Origin: an uncultured Phascolarctobacterium sp.
GTDB lineage: Bacteria; Bacillota; Negativicutes; Acidaminococcales; Acidaminococcaceae
Reading direction: 5' to 3'
Assembly: GCA_949285135.1 (NCBI GenBank)
Contig: CASDXO010000003.1
Location: 1-52,927 of the forward strand
DNA: 52,927 nt
Notes under the pieces: generated by a model
The model's input: the letters and a program-made list of their open reading frames with translations, nothing else
Database searches by the model: none
What the model was told of the DNA's origin: nothing
Position numbers and translations under genes: made by a program
Part shown: piece by piece, positions 28,816-36,995 of the stretch
How the letters are laid out: each line of letters begins with the position of its first letter
Position numbering within the stretch: the first letter of the stretch is position 1

Positions 28816-31389
28816 ATGAAAAAAATTACCGCAGGCCTGCAAGGGCTGATTGTAAGTTATTTGCTGACCTGCTGGTGTTACGGCAGTGTTCAGGCTCAGG
28901 ATATGACTGTAACTGATGTAAGTCAGTACAAGTCTACTGGTATCAATGCCAGCTTATATGATGATAAGCTGGTAGATAACACTGTTGTAGTTGATTTGCA
29001 AAACGGGCAGGCAATTAACAGATTTATCTGCTACGGCGCACGCAGCGATCAAAATGATAATAATTACGATCTGCATGGCAACAGTATTCAGATCATAAAC
29101 GGCAATTTTACCAACGTCAGCGTCTTTGGCGGCTACAGTGATTATCGTTTTGTCGATAATAATAAGATTCAGATAGATGAAGGCTCTTTTAAAAACAATT
29201 ACTATGGCATTAACGGCGGCTATTCCATTAAAGGCACTGTTTATAATAACAGTGTGCTGATTAACAACGGCAGCTTTGATAATGTAGACATTTCCGGCGG
29301 TTACAGTGAATATGGCAGTATCAGCAAAAATCATGTCATTATTAATGATGGCAGCTATACTGGTTATTTGGATGTTTACGGCGGCAACAGCAAGAACATA
29401 GGCATAGTTACTGACAACTGCGTTACTGTCAATAAAGCAGGAGAAAATTACTTTGGCGGCATTTATGGCGGCTTCAGTTCTGCCGGACTGGTGGCAAGAA
29501 ACAGTGTGACTGTAAATGACGATATTACTGCTTTTGATGTTGTGGGCGGCTATGGTGACCACAACAGTCTGGCAGCTGTTTACGGTAATAAAGTCAATAT
29601 GAATAACAGTAATTCTACTGTATATACTCTGGCCGGAGGTAAAAATTATAATGGCAGCGTATTCAGTAACAGTGTTGATATTGAGAAAAGCAATATTACC
29701 GGTGAAGTATACGGCGGCGTGACAACGCAGGGTAATGCTTATGCCAATACAGTAAAAATAAATAACAGCAATATTAACGGCACTGTGACAGGCGGTTCTC
29801 AAAAAAATCAGCAGCAGGAAGGCTCCGTATACAATAATACTGTTATTGCCGCTCACAGCAATATTACTGGTGATATTATCGGCGGTTACAGTGACGGACT
29901 GGCTGCAAGCAGCAATAATACGGTAGAAATTATCGATACTCAGGTAAAGGGCAGCATTATCGGCGGCTACAGTGCCAGCGGAGCTGCCAATGATAATACC
30001 ATCGTTCTGAAGGGCACAGGAACAGATTTTTATAATATGGATGAAACTGGCATTACAGGCGGTTACAGTGGCAGCGGTAACAGCAGCAATAATCATCTGG
30101 TTATTGATTCCTGGCAGGGAACGGTAAAAAATATTGATGGGTTCAGCGATATCATTTTCGGTGACTTAAACTGGAATAATGCCGGTACAGTAATAAAAGT
30201 TACCGGCGGTAAAGCGACAGATTTATCAGGTACATCGATTAACGGGCGCTGGATAAACTTTAATCTTGCTGACCCCCGTAAGCACATTGGTGAGAGCATG
30301 CAGCTGATTCAAAATGATGCCGGCATTAATTTTAATAAGATGTACGATGAAAAAGTAAAGGTAGAATTTCTGGACGGACTGGCATATGAAGTTTATGGTG
30401 ATGTCTATAATAATACTGCAGCCAACAGCGTAGATTTTACGATTGATGGCAGGAAACAGGACGAACAGCTGAAACTGATGACCTATAACAGAAATATTGG
30501 TATGGCACTTGTCAACCAGGGCAGCGATTTACTGGCTGATGCTTTTCCGGATAAAGAAAATTTGACAGGCAGCACTACTTTTGCGGCTGTTCAGGGAAAT
30601 TCCAGCAGCTACGATGTGGGCGGCAATGCGAAGCTGAACGGCTGGAGCGGCATCGTCGGCATTGCCGATACACGCGAGTTTAAAACCGGCAGTCTGCGTT
30701 ACGGTATTTTTTATGAAAATGGCTTGGGCAATTATCGGGATTATAACACTTTTGACGATAATTATTTCCGTTTTGACGGAACAGCAGTATATAATGGCGG
30801 TGGTGCCGTGGCAAGATATGATTTCCGTAACGGTTTTTACACCCAGGCTGCACTGCGTGCCGGAACTGTAAAAAATGAACTGAAAAACGGACTGGCCGAT
30901 GCATTTGGCAACAGCTACGGATATACGGCAAACACCAGCTATTATGGAACCGACCTGTCCATGGGTAAAATTTTCCGTCTGGATGACAGAACAAGGCTTG
31001 ATGTCTATGGCAGCTTCTGCTATACACATTTTGGCACAAGCGATTTTACTATTTCCGGCAGTAATTTCAGTAATGACTTTCATTTCGGTACTGCAGATTC
31101 TGAAAGATTGCGTGCAGGGGGCAGAATTGTACGCGATGTTGATGAAAACCTTAAATTATATTACGGTGCTGCCTACGAATATGAATTTGGCGGCCGCAGT
31201 AATATCAGTACGCAGGGAGAATATATTGATGATGATGGCGGCCTGCGCGGAGGAACTGCTATCGGTGAGCTGGGTATAAGCTATGGCAATCTGAAAAAAT
31301 CTCCATGGGTAATTGATGTGAGCCTGCATGGTTACGGCGGTAACAGAGATGGCTTCAGTGCCAATATACAGGCAAACTACTATTTTTAA
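28816..31389 (+). CDS. Type V autotransporter with GGYS-repeat passenger
   Basis: The 857-aa protein has a signal peptide (hydrophobic 8-24, cleavage after a VQAQ-like site near 28). The passenger is a run of about ten imperfect repeats of 25-35 residues. Each has Asn-rich strands (NN-x-V-x-I) and a GGYS/GGYG turn, suggesting a beta-helix. Roughly the last 250 residues form an autotransporter beta-barrel with alternating aromatic strands and a terminal phenylalanine (QANYYF). It should insert in the outer membrane and display the passenger, probably for adhesion. It is the clearest evidence that the organism is diderm. It is flanked by its own promoter and terminator. The passenger matches no named adhesin that I recognise. 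Confidence 0.88.
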   Translation: MKKITAGLQGLIVSYLLTCWCYGSVQAQDMTVTDVSQYKSTGINASLYDDKLVDNTVVVDLQNGQAINRFICYGARSDQNDNNYDLHGNSIQIINGNFTNVSVFGGYSDYRFVDNNKIQIDEGSFKNNYYGINGGYSIKGTVYNNSVLINNGSFDNVDISGGYSEYGSISKNHVIINDGSYTGYLDVYGGNSKNIGIVTDNCVTVNKAGENYFGGIYGGFSSAGLVARNSVTVNDDITAFDVVGGYGDHNSLAAVYGNKVNMNNSNSTVYTLAGGKNYNGSVFSNSVDIEKSNITGEVYGGVTTQGNAYANTVKINNSNINGTVTGGSQKNQQQEGSVYNNTVIAAHSNITGDIIGGYSDGLAASSNNTVEIIDTQVKGSIIGGYSASGAANDNTIVLKGTGTDFYNMDETGITGGYSGSGNSSNNHLVIDSWQGTVKNIDGFSDIIFGDLNWNNAGTVIKVTGGKATDLSGTSINGRWINFNLADPRKHIGESMQLIQNDAGINFNKMYDEKVKVEFLDGLAYEVYGDVYNNTAANSVDFTIDGRKQDEQLKLMTYNRNIGMALVNQGSDLLADAFPDKENLTGSTTFAAVQGNSSSYDVGGNAKLNGWSGIVGIADTREFKTGSLRYGIFYENGLGNYRDYNTFDDNYFRFDGTAVYNGGGAVARYDFRNGFYTQAALRAGTVKNELKNGLADAFGNSYGYTANTSYYGTDLSMGKIFRLDDRTRLDVYGSFCYTHFGTSDFTISGSNFSNDFHFGTADSERLRAGGRIVRDVDENLKLYYGAAYEYEFGGRSNISTQGEYIDDDGGLRGGTAIGELGISYGNLKKSPWVIDVSLHGYGGNRDGFSANIQANYYF

Positions 31390-31407
31390 ATAAGACAAAT
31401 AATAAAA

Positions 31408-31455
31408 CAGAAAACGCTGTTTCCGCTCGCGGTTGCGGAAACAGCGTTTTCTGCT
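31408..31455 (+). terminator. Long hairpin terminator after the autotransporter gene
   Basis: A 19-bp perfect stem (31408-31426 with 31435-31453) has loop tcgcggtt. T-rich sequence is inside the 3' arm rather than after it, so it may also protect the mRNA end. Confidence 0.75.
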
Positions 31456-31570
31456 TAGAATTACGAAATCATACAGTTTAAGATATCTTTAAAAGAGGGT
31501 GTAAGATTGATATCCTTGTCTAAATTGTAGCAGTAAAAGTGTACAGAAACAAATTAAATCTTTGTAAATT

Positions 31571-31642
31571 ATGTAAAGAATATGTGATTTTACATTAGAA
31601 GGCTAAAATCAGCGGCATATCTTTTTATCTTTATGCTATAAT
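31571..31642 (+). promoter_or_regulatory. Promoter region of the 91-aa gene
   Basis: An extended -10 (TGC then TATAAT, 31637-31642) lacks a good -35. An inverted repeat ATGTAAA-N11-TTTACAT (31571-31595) lies about 42 nt upstream and may be an activator or repressor site. Confidence 0.5.
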
Positions 31643-31682
31643 ATGAATACACTTTATCAGGATAGAAATTGAGGCTGACCAA

Positions 31683-31958
31683 ATGGAATCAATAAAGATT
31701 AACGGGCATGAACTGACGGGCGCAAGTCTTGAAGCTATTGCAGAGAAAATTTTAAACGGAAAGACAAGTTATGAAAATCTGCCTTGGATGCAGGAACTGC
31801 AAAAAGACCTGCAGCAGGCTGCCACAGATGGCACTGCTGCGGGCGGCGCATTGCTCAGACTGCTGGGCGAGGAAGGGCATCCTTACCACTTCGGGTTTCT
31901 GTCTTCCAAAGAGTACGATGCATCGGAGCTGGAACGGCTGCAGCAGCTGGTAAAATAA
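31683..31958 (+). CDS. Small protein of unknown function (91 aa)
   Basis: I do not recognise this family. The protein is soluble and mostly helical in appearance, with no signal peptide, membrane segment or cysteine. It starts MESIKINGHELTGASLEAIAEKI and ends in a Leu/Glu-rich helix. It has its own promoter, and a bidirectional terminator follows. Normal codon use matching the flanking genes supports it as real. Confidence 0.65.
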   Translation: MESIKINGHELTGASLEAIAEKILNGKTSYENLPWMQELQKDLQQAATDGTAAGGALLRLLGEEGHPYHFGFLSSKEYDASELERLQQLVK

Positions 31959-31962
31959 TAAA

Positions 31963-31995
31963 AAGCAAAGCCATGCCTTACGGCAGGCTTTGCTT
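31963..31995. terminator. Bidirectional terminator between convergent genes
   Basis: The stem aagcaaagcc (31963-31972) with ggctttgctt (31986-31995) has an inner tgcc/ggca extension. T-rich sequence lies on the + side, and on the minus strand the complement of the A-rich 31955-31964 supplies a T-run. It serves both the 91-aa gene and the minus-strand peptide gene. Confidence 0.8.
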
Positions 31996-32018
31996 CTTTG
32001 TTTTTGTGTGTCGCTTGC

Positions 32019-32219
32019 TTACCAGCGGCAATAACCATTATCGTCGCAGTGGCGGCGTTGGTGATGACCATAGCTGCCATAATATTCATCAGCGGCATTA
32101 TAGTTCTGGTAGCAGCCGTGATGACGACTGTTATGGCAATGGTAATACTGTATATTTTCGGCAAAAGCGCTGGTAGAAAAGGCGAGCACTAACAGTGAGA
32201 GTATAACAAAAATTTTCAT
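32019..32219 (-). CDS. Small secreted His/Tyr/Cys-rich protein (66 aa)
   Basis: Reading the minus strand, ATG at 32219-32217 follows an aaaggagcc ribosome-binding site. The 66-aa product has a clean Sec signal peptide (MKIFVILSLLVLAFSTSAFA, cleavage after Ala 20). The mature part of 46 residues has 7 His, 8 Tyr and 4 Cys (HCHNSRHHGC...GHHQRRHC...GYC). That composition suggests metal binding or disulfide crosslinking in the envelope, but I know no matching family. The longer open frame to 32330 is not needed, because a promoter lies inside it. Confidence 0.75.
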   Translation of the reverse strand: MKIFVILSLLVLAFSTSAFAENIQYYHCHNSRHHGCYQNYNAADEYYGSYGHHQRRHCDDNGYCRW

Positions 32220-32243
32220 AAGCAGGCTCCTTTCTTTAATATA

Positions 32244-32272
32244 ATTGTAAATTTTCCTTATTTTTCTGTCAA
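32244..32272 (-). promoter_or_regulatory. Promoter of the His/Tyr/Cys-rich peptide gene
   Basis: On the minus strand, a perfect TTGACA (32272-32267) is separated by 17 nt from TACAAT (32249-32244). It leaves a leader of about 20 nt before the start codon. Confidence 0.85.
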
Positions 32273-32373
32273 TGGCTGTGAAAAATATTGTAATACGGTG
32301 TACAATAGAAACAGCTTTTTTTAATAACAAAATTCATCAAAAATATAAAAATACAGGTAATGGGAGTAAATAC

Positions 32374-32943
32374 ATGCAGAACAATATCGTGGTGGACAGA
32401 AATTTTTTCTGGCAGCTGTTTAAATCAACCTTTATTATCAGTGCCTTTACTATTGGCGGCGGCTTTGTCATCATACCGCTGCTGAAAGCAAAATTCGTAG
32501 ATGAATTTCACTGGCTGGAAGATAAAGACGCTCTGAACATGGTAGCCATTGCTCAGTCAGCACCGGGTGTGGTGGCTGTTAATGCTGCTATCAGTATCGG
32601 TTATCGTCTGGCAGGCCTGCGGGGAACACTGGTGGCCATTCTGGCGACAGTACTGCCGCCGTTGATAACGCTGAGTGCCATCAGCTACTGCTATGACGCT
32701 GTGGCGGGCAATGAATATATCCAGCTGCTGCTGAAAGGTATGCAATGCGGCGCAACAGCTATTATTATCAATGTAGCCTATGGACTTTTAGTCAAGGAAT
32801 TTAGCAAGAAGCTGGTGCTGCCGCTGCTGATTATCATCGGCACTTTTACAGCCAATTACTTTTTTCACGTTAATCTGATGACCGCAGTTATTGCAGATGG
32901 CATTTTAGGATTGCTGCTGCTGCGGGATGCAAAGTACTGCTAA
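32374..32943 (+). CDS. Chromate transporter-type membrane protein, half 1
   Basis: The 189-aa protein belongs to the CHR family short form: FTIGGGFVIIPLLKAKFVDE near the N-terminus, AIAQSAPGVVAVNAA, and about five membrane segments. Short CHR proteins work as pairs encoded by adjacent genes. Family members export chromate or move other anions; the natural substrate here is unknown. The ATG at 32374 follows tgggag. The longer frame from 32272 overlaps the divergent promoter region and is rejected. Confidence 0.85.
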   Translation: MQNNIVVDRNFFWQLFKSTFIISAFTIGGGFVIIPLLKAKFVDEFHWLEDKDALNMVAIAQSAPGVVAVNAAISIGYRLAGLRGTLVAILATVLPPLITLSAISYCYDAVAGNEYIQLLLKGMQCGATAIIINVAYGLLVKEFSKKLVLPLLIIIGTFTANYFFHVNLMTAVIADGILGLLLLRDAKYC

Positions 32944-32953
32944 GGAGAAAATG

Positions 32954-33520
32954 ATGATTTACTGGGAACTTTTTTGGAGCTTTGTGCAGGTAGGCGCCTT
33001 CTGCGTCGGCGGCGGTTATGCTTCCATGCCGCTTATCCAGGCGCAGGTCATCGAACATCATGGCTGGCTGACGCTGCAGGAATTTATTGATATTTTTACG
33101 ATTTCACAGATGACCCCCGGCCCGATCGGTATTAATGCGGCCACCTTTGTCGGTACCAAGGTAGCAGGTATTCCGGGAGCCATAGCGGCAACAGCGGGTT
33201 TTGTCTTTCCTTCCGTGCTGATTGTACTGCTGTTGACCAAACTGTTTTTTAAATACGGCAACGTAGCTGCTGTGCGGGGCATTTTAAACGGTTTGCGTCC
33301 GGCTGTGGTGGCGCTTATCTGCTCCGCGGGGATGAGCTTTATCTTTCTGGCACTGTGGAATACGGAAACCATGCCGGCTGATTTTACCAGAGTGGACCTT
33401 ATCGGCTGCATTGTGCTGCCCGTATCTGTCATCGCTATTCACAGAAAAATGAGTGTCATCCGCGTGCTGTGTCTTTCCGGCTGCCTGGGGCTGGTACTGG
33501 GCATTTTGGGGATAAGATAA
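32954..33520 (+). CDS. Chromate transporter-type membrane protein, half 2
   Basis: The 188-aa partner of the preceding gene has the CHR signature FCVGGGYASMPLIQAQVIE and the conserved TISQMTPGPIGINAATFVG, with about five membrane segments. ATG 32954 is chosen over 32951 for its spacing to aaggag at 32942-32947. It is separated from the first half by 10 nt, so the two are co-translated. Confidence 0.87.
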   Translation: MIYWELFWSFVQVGAFCVGGGYASMPLIQAQVIEHHGWLTLQEFIDIFTISQMTPGPIGINAATFVGTKVAGIPGAIAATAGFVFPSVLIVLLLTKLFFKYGNVAAVRGILNGLRPAVVALICSAGMSFIFLALWNTETMPADFTRVDLIGCIVLPVSVIAIHRKMSVIRVLCLSGCLGLVLGILGIR

Positions 33521-33521
33521 C

Positions 33522-34892
33522 ATGAAGCTTATGCAGGATTTAACTAAAGGCAGCGTAACCGGTACGATGCTGCTTTTTTCTCTGCCGCTGATACTGGGCA
33601 ATCTGCTGCAGCAGTTTTATAATATTGCCGATACACTGATTGTCGGCAAATACCTGGGCGCAGCTGCACTGGCTGCCGTAGGTTCTTCCTATGCCCTGAT
33701 GGTCTTTTTAAACTCCATATTGCTGGGTATGTGCATGGGCTGCGGTGTGCTGTTTTCCATCTGCTGGGGACGCGGCGATATATCTGCTTTGAAGCAGAAG
33801 GTGTATCTTTCATTTCTCAGCATCGGTTTTTTCTCCGTCCTGATGACGGCAGCGGTCTTCTTCTGCATCGACGATATTCTGCGCTGGCTGCAGGTGCCTC
33901 AGGAGGTCTACCCGCTTATGCGCAGTTATCTCTGGTATATTTTTTACGGTATCATCTTTACTTTTATTTATAATTATGGAGCTTCGCTTCTGCGCGCAGT
34001 GGGGAATTCCGTCGTGCCGCTGTTTTTCCTGGGTGCGGCTGCCCTGCTTAATATCGCGCTGGATATAGTGCTGATTCTCTGTTTTAATATGGGCGTGACC
34101 GGTGCTGCACTGGCTACTGTAGCAGCTCAGCTGGCAGCGGCAGCAGGAATAATGGTCTATATCTTTCTGCGTTTTCCGCAGCTGCTGCCGGACAGGGCAA
34201 GCAGGTGCTTTTCCGGTCTTGCTCTGCGTGAAATTATGCGTTTTTCACTGCTTACCTGTATGCAGCAGTCTGTAATGAATTTCGGCATCCTCATGGTGCA
34301 GGGACTGGTCAACAGCTTTGGCACGGTGGTAATGGCTGCTTTTGCCGCTGCGGTCAAAATAGATTCCTTTGCCTATATGCCGGTGCAGGATTTTGGCAAT
34401 GCTTTTTCTACGTTTATTGCCCAGAATTTTGGTGCAGGCAAAATGGAACGCATCAAACAGGGGCTTCGCAGTGCTTTTATTACGGCTACAGGCTTTTCGC
34501 TGGCAGTTTCCGTACTGGTATGTGTTTTTGCCCGGCAGCTGATGGAAATCTTTGTCGACAGCAGTGAAACGGCCATTATTCAGGCAGGGGTGGAATATCT
34601 CCGGATAGAAGGCAGTTTTTACTGCGGCATTGGCTGCCTGTTTCTTTTTTACGGTTTGTACCGTGCCGTTAAAATGCCGGAAATTTCCATCGTGCTTACA
34701 GTTATTTCTTTAGGTACAAGAGTTGCACTGGCCTATATTCTCTCTGCAGTGCCTGCTATCGGCGTAACCGGAATCTGGGCTGCCATCCCCATTGGCTGGT
34801 TTTTGGCAGATGCTGCAGGCTGGCTCTATTACAGAAAACGCAGGGGCGAGATTGCGCGTATGCTGCTGCCACAGCAAAGTAAACCGCTGTAA
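33522..34892 (+). CDS. MATE family efflux transporter (second copy)
   Basis: The 456-aa protein with about 12 membrane segments starts MKLMQDLTKGSVTGTMLLFSLPLILGNLLQQFYNIADTLIVGKYLG, typical of the NorM/DinF-type MATE branch. It begins 1 nt after the CHR pair and is probably in the same operon. It is not a recent duplicate of the 14848-16218 gene: length is identical but sequence differs clearly. Confidence 0.9.
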   Translation: MKLMQDLTKGSVTGTMLLFSLPLILGNLLQQFYNIADTLIVGKYLGAAALAAVGSSYALMVFLNSILLGMCMGCGVLFSICWGRGDISALKQKVYLSFLSIGFFSVLMTAAVFFCIDDILRWLQVPQEVYPLMRSYLWYIFYGIIFTFIYNYGASLLRAVGNSVVPLFFLGAAALLNIALDIVLILCFNMGVTGAALATVAAQLAAAAGIMVYIFLRFPQLLPDRASRCFSGLALREIMRFSLLTCMQQSVMNFGILMVQGLVNSFGTVVMAAFAAAVKIDSFAYMPVQDFGNAFSTFIAQNFGAGKMERIKQGLRSAFITATGFSLAVSVLVCVFARQLMEIFVDSSETAIIQAGVEYLRIEGSFYCGIGCLFLFYGLYRAVKMPEISIVLTVISLGTRVALAYILSAVPAIGVTGIWAAIPIGWFLADAAGWLYYRKRRGEIARMLLPQQSKPL

Positions 34893-34900
34893 AAAAATAG

Positions 34901-34929
34901 TTGACGATAATAGCGGGCAGCTATATAAT
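34901..34929 (+). promoter_or_regulatory. bioB promoter
   Basis: TTGACG (34901-34906), 17-nt spacer, perfect TATAAT (34924-34929), placed directly after the MATE gene. Confidence 0.88.
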
Positions 34930-34934
34930 ATGAG

Positions 34935-34967
34935 ATAGTTAACTATATACAGAATAAGGTTTACATA
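34935..34967 (+). promoter_or_regulatory. Candidate BirA operator
   Basis: Half-sites ATAGTTAAC (34935-34943) and GTTTACATA (34959-34967) are separated by exactly 15 nt. This matches the known BirA layout GTTAAC-N15-GTTAAC with one mismatch in the second core. It covers the transcription start of the bioB promoter, so the biotin-protein ligase/repressor would block transcription when biotin is plentiful. Confidence 0.6.
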
Positions 34968-34978
34968 GGAGTGGTAAT

Positions 34979-35968
34979 ATGCAGAAGATTATTGCATTGG
35001 CTGATAAAGTTTTGGCAGGAGAGGATATTTCCAGACAGGAAGCAGAGTATCTGATTAACGTAAGCGACGAAGATACCATGCTGCTTCTGGCCATGGCAGA
35101 TAAAATCAGACAGAAATTTGCCGGTAACGATGTAGATTGCTGCGCTATCTTAAACGGTCGCAGCGGTAAATGCAGCGAAAACTGCAAATTCTGCGCTCAG
35201 TCAGCGCACTATAACACTGGTGTTAAAGAATATCCGCTGCTGGCGGAAGAAGAAATATTTGCCGCAGCGCAAAAGGCCAAAGCTGCAGGCGCAGTACGTT
35301 TTTCCGTGGTTACCAGCGGCAGAGGGCAGAGCAAGGCAGATGATTTTGCCAATATCTGTCATGTGCTGAAACGTATAAAAAAAGAACTGGGCATCGAGGT
35401 CTGCGCTTCTTTGGGTATTCTTACTTTGGAACAGGCCAAAGCCCTGAAGGAAGCAGGCGTAACTCGCTATCATTCCAATCTGGAAACAGCAGGCAGTTAT
35501 TTCCCGGATATCTGCACAACCCACACCTACGAGGATAAATTCGTTACCATCAAAAATGCTCAGGCAGCCGGACTGCGTGTCTGCAGCGGTGGTATCATGG
35601 GTCTTGGCGAAACGCCGGAGCAGCGCGTGGAAATGGCCTTTACGCTGAAAGAGCTGGGCATTGACTCCGTGCCGCTCAACCTGCTGACACCTATCGCCGG
35701 CACACCCTTTGCAGGCAATAAGGCGCTGGCTCCGCTGGAAATACTGCGTACTTTTGCAGTCTTCCGTTTTATCCTGCCCCATGCGCAAATCAGAACGGCA
35801 GGCGGGCGTGAAGTAAACCTGCGCGACCTGCAGGCACTGGCTTTAAACGGCGGTGCCAGCGGCATTATGATTGGCGGCTATCTGACTACGGCTGGCCGTG
35901 GTACGGACAAAGACCTGCAAATGCTCCGCGATCTTGGTCGTGGACGTTCACTGCCGCAGTTAAATTGA
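34979..35968 (+). CDS. bioB: Biotin synthase
   Basis: The 329-aa radical SAM enzyme inserts sulfur into dethiobiotin. Its 4Fe-4S motif is C65-x3-C69-x2-C72 (CSENCKFCAQSAHYNT). Other BioB blocks follow: YHSNLETAGSYF, CSGGIMGLGET and the 2Fe-2S-site arginine region (FRFILPHAQIRTAGGRE). No other bio gene is adjacent, so it is an orphan locus or precursors come from elsewhere. It has its own promoter, candidate operator and terminator. Confidence 0.95.
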   Translation: MQKIIALADKVLAGEDISRQEAEYLINVSDEDTMLLLAMADKIRQKFAGNDVDCCAILNGRSGKCSENCKFCAQSAHYNTGVKEYPLLAEEEIFAAAQKAKAAGAVRFSVVTSGRGQSKADDFANICHVLKRIKKELGIEVCASLGILTLEQAKALKEAGVTRYHSNLETAGSYFPDICTTHTYEDKFVTIKNAQAAGLRVCSGGIMGLGETPEQRVEMAFTLKELGIDSVPLNLLTPIAGTPFAGNKALAPLEILRTFAVFRFILPHAQIRTAGGREVNLRDLQALALNGGASGIMIGGYLTTAGRGTDKDLQMLRDLGRGRSLPQLN

Positions 35969-35989
35969 CAAGTATAAACTATCAGACAG

Positions 35990-36018
35990 CGCGGCTGCTT
36001 TTCGGCAGCCGCGTTTTT
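35990..36018 (+). terminator. Terminator after bioB
   Basis: The 9-bp GC stem cgcggctgc (35990-35998) with gcagccgcg (36005-36013) is followed by five T. Confidence 0.92.
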
Positions 36019-36083
36019 GCATCTCTGTATCAGGCAACTTTTTTGTAATATCTTGCGATAATAATAGCAGCTGCTTTAATTTA

Positions 36084-36092
36084 TGGTATAAT
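36084..36092 (+). promoter_or_regulatory. Extended -10 promoter of rapZ
   Basis: TGG directly precedes TATAAT (36087-36092). No good -35 is seen at the correct spacing. It lies 33 nt before the rapZ start. Confidence 0.6.
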
Positions 36093-36125
36093 AAAAGGTA
36101 CTAACTTCTCAAAGAGGTGATAGTT

Positions 36126-36983
36126 ATGCAGGCTCACTTTCTTATAATCACCGGTATGTCAGGTGCCGGTAAGACACAGGTAATACGTACGCTGGAAGAT
36201 TTAAATTTCTTCTGTATTGATAATCTGCCGGCAACTCTCATTCCCAAATTTGCCGAGCTGTGCCGCCAGACTTCCGAGCAGAACGTGGCTCTGGTAGTCG
36301 ATATCCGCGGCGGTCGCTTTTTTGATAAACTGCTGAAAGTTTTAAATGAAATGGAAGCAGGCGGACAAAAATATGAACTTATTTTCCTCGATGCTTCTGA
36401 CAGTACCCTGGTAAGGCGCTACAAGGAAACGCGCCGCCGTCATCCGCTGGGAGCAGGTACGGAACTGCTCAAATGCATCAGCAACGAGCGTGAACTGCTC
36501 AAGCCGCTGCGTGAAAGGGCAACCCGCCTGATTGATACTACCAATCTGGCTACCAGCCAGCTGAAAAATCTTATTTTTGATTTATTCAGTGAAAGCACTG
36601 AAAAAGAAAGACTGAATATCATCGTTCGTTCCTTTGGCTTCAAACACGGACTGCCCATGGACAGCGATATGGTACTGGATGTGCGTTTTCTGCCCAATCC
36701 GTTCTATGTGGAGGAACTGCGCGCACTGACCGGCAACGATAAACCTGTAGCTGATTTTATCTGCCGCTATCCGCAGACCTTCCAGTATCTGAAGCTGGAA
36801 GAACAGCTGCTGGATTTTCTGGTACCTCAGTATGTCAGCGAGGGTAAAAGTCAGCTGGTCATCAGCGTTGGCTGCACCGGCGGACAGCATCGCAGTGTAT
36901 TCATTGCCAATAAACTGTATGATTATCTGCGTACCCAGGGGTATAATGTGGAGATTACCCATCGTGACGTACCTGCAAAATAA
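36126..36983 (+). CDS. rapZ: RNase adapter/nucleotide-binding protein RapZ (YvcJ)
   Basis: The 285-aa product has Walker A GMSGAGKT (residues 10-17) and the conserved FFCIDNLPATLIP. The C-terminal half contains VRSFGFKHGLP and SVGCTGGQHRSVF. In E. coli the family controls GlmS through an sRNA, and in Gram-positives YvcJ binds nucleotides and affects competence. ATG 36126 follows aaagaggtga. The GTG at 36117 is inside that site. First gene of rapZ-yvcK-whiA. Confidence 0.94.
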   Translation: MQAHFLIITGMSGAGKTQVIRTLEDLNFFCIDNLPATLIPKFAELCRQTSEQNVALVVDIRGGRFFDKLLKVLNEMEAGGQKYELIFLDASDSTLVRRYKETRRRHPLGAGTELLKCISNERELLKPLRERATRLIDTTNLATSQLKNLIFDLFSESTEKERLNIIVRSFGFKHGLPMDSDMVLDVRFLPNPFYVEELRALTGNDKPVADFICRYPQTFQYLKLEEQLLDFLVPQYVSEGKSQLVISVGCTGGQHRSVFIANKLYDYLRTQGYNVEITHRDVPAK

Positions 36984-36995
36984 CGGAGGCTGATT

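Noticed and set aside
28954..30096. A 380-aa open frame on the minus strand opposite the autotransporter
   Set aside because: It is the complement of the repetitive passenger coding sequence, has no ribosome-binding site, and reads as low-complexity Ile/Ala/Val residues.
34936..34948. Rex site at the bioB promoter
   Set aside because: The palindrome atagttaactat has no N4 spacer as Rex requires; the two-half-site BirA layout fits better.
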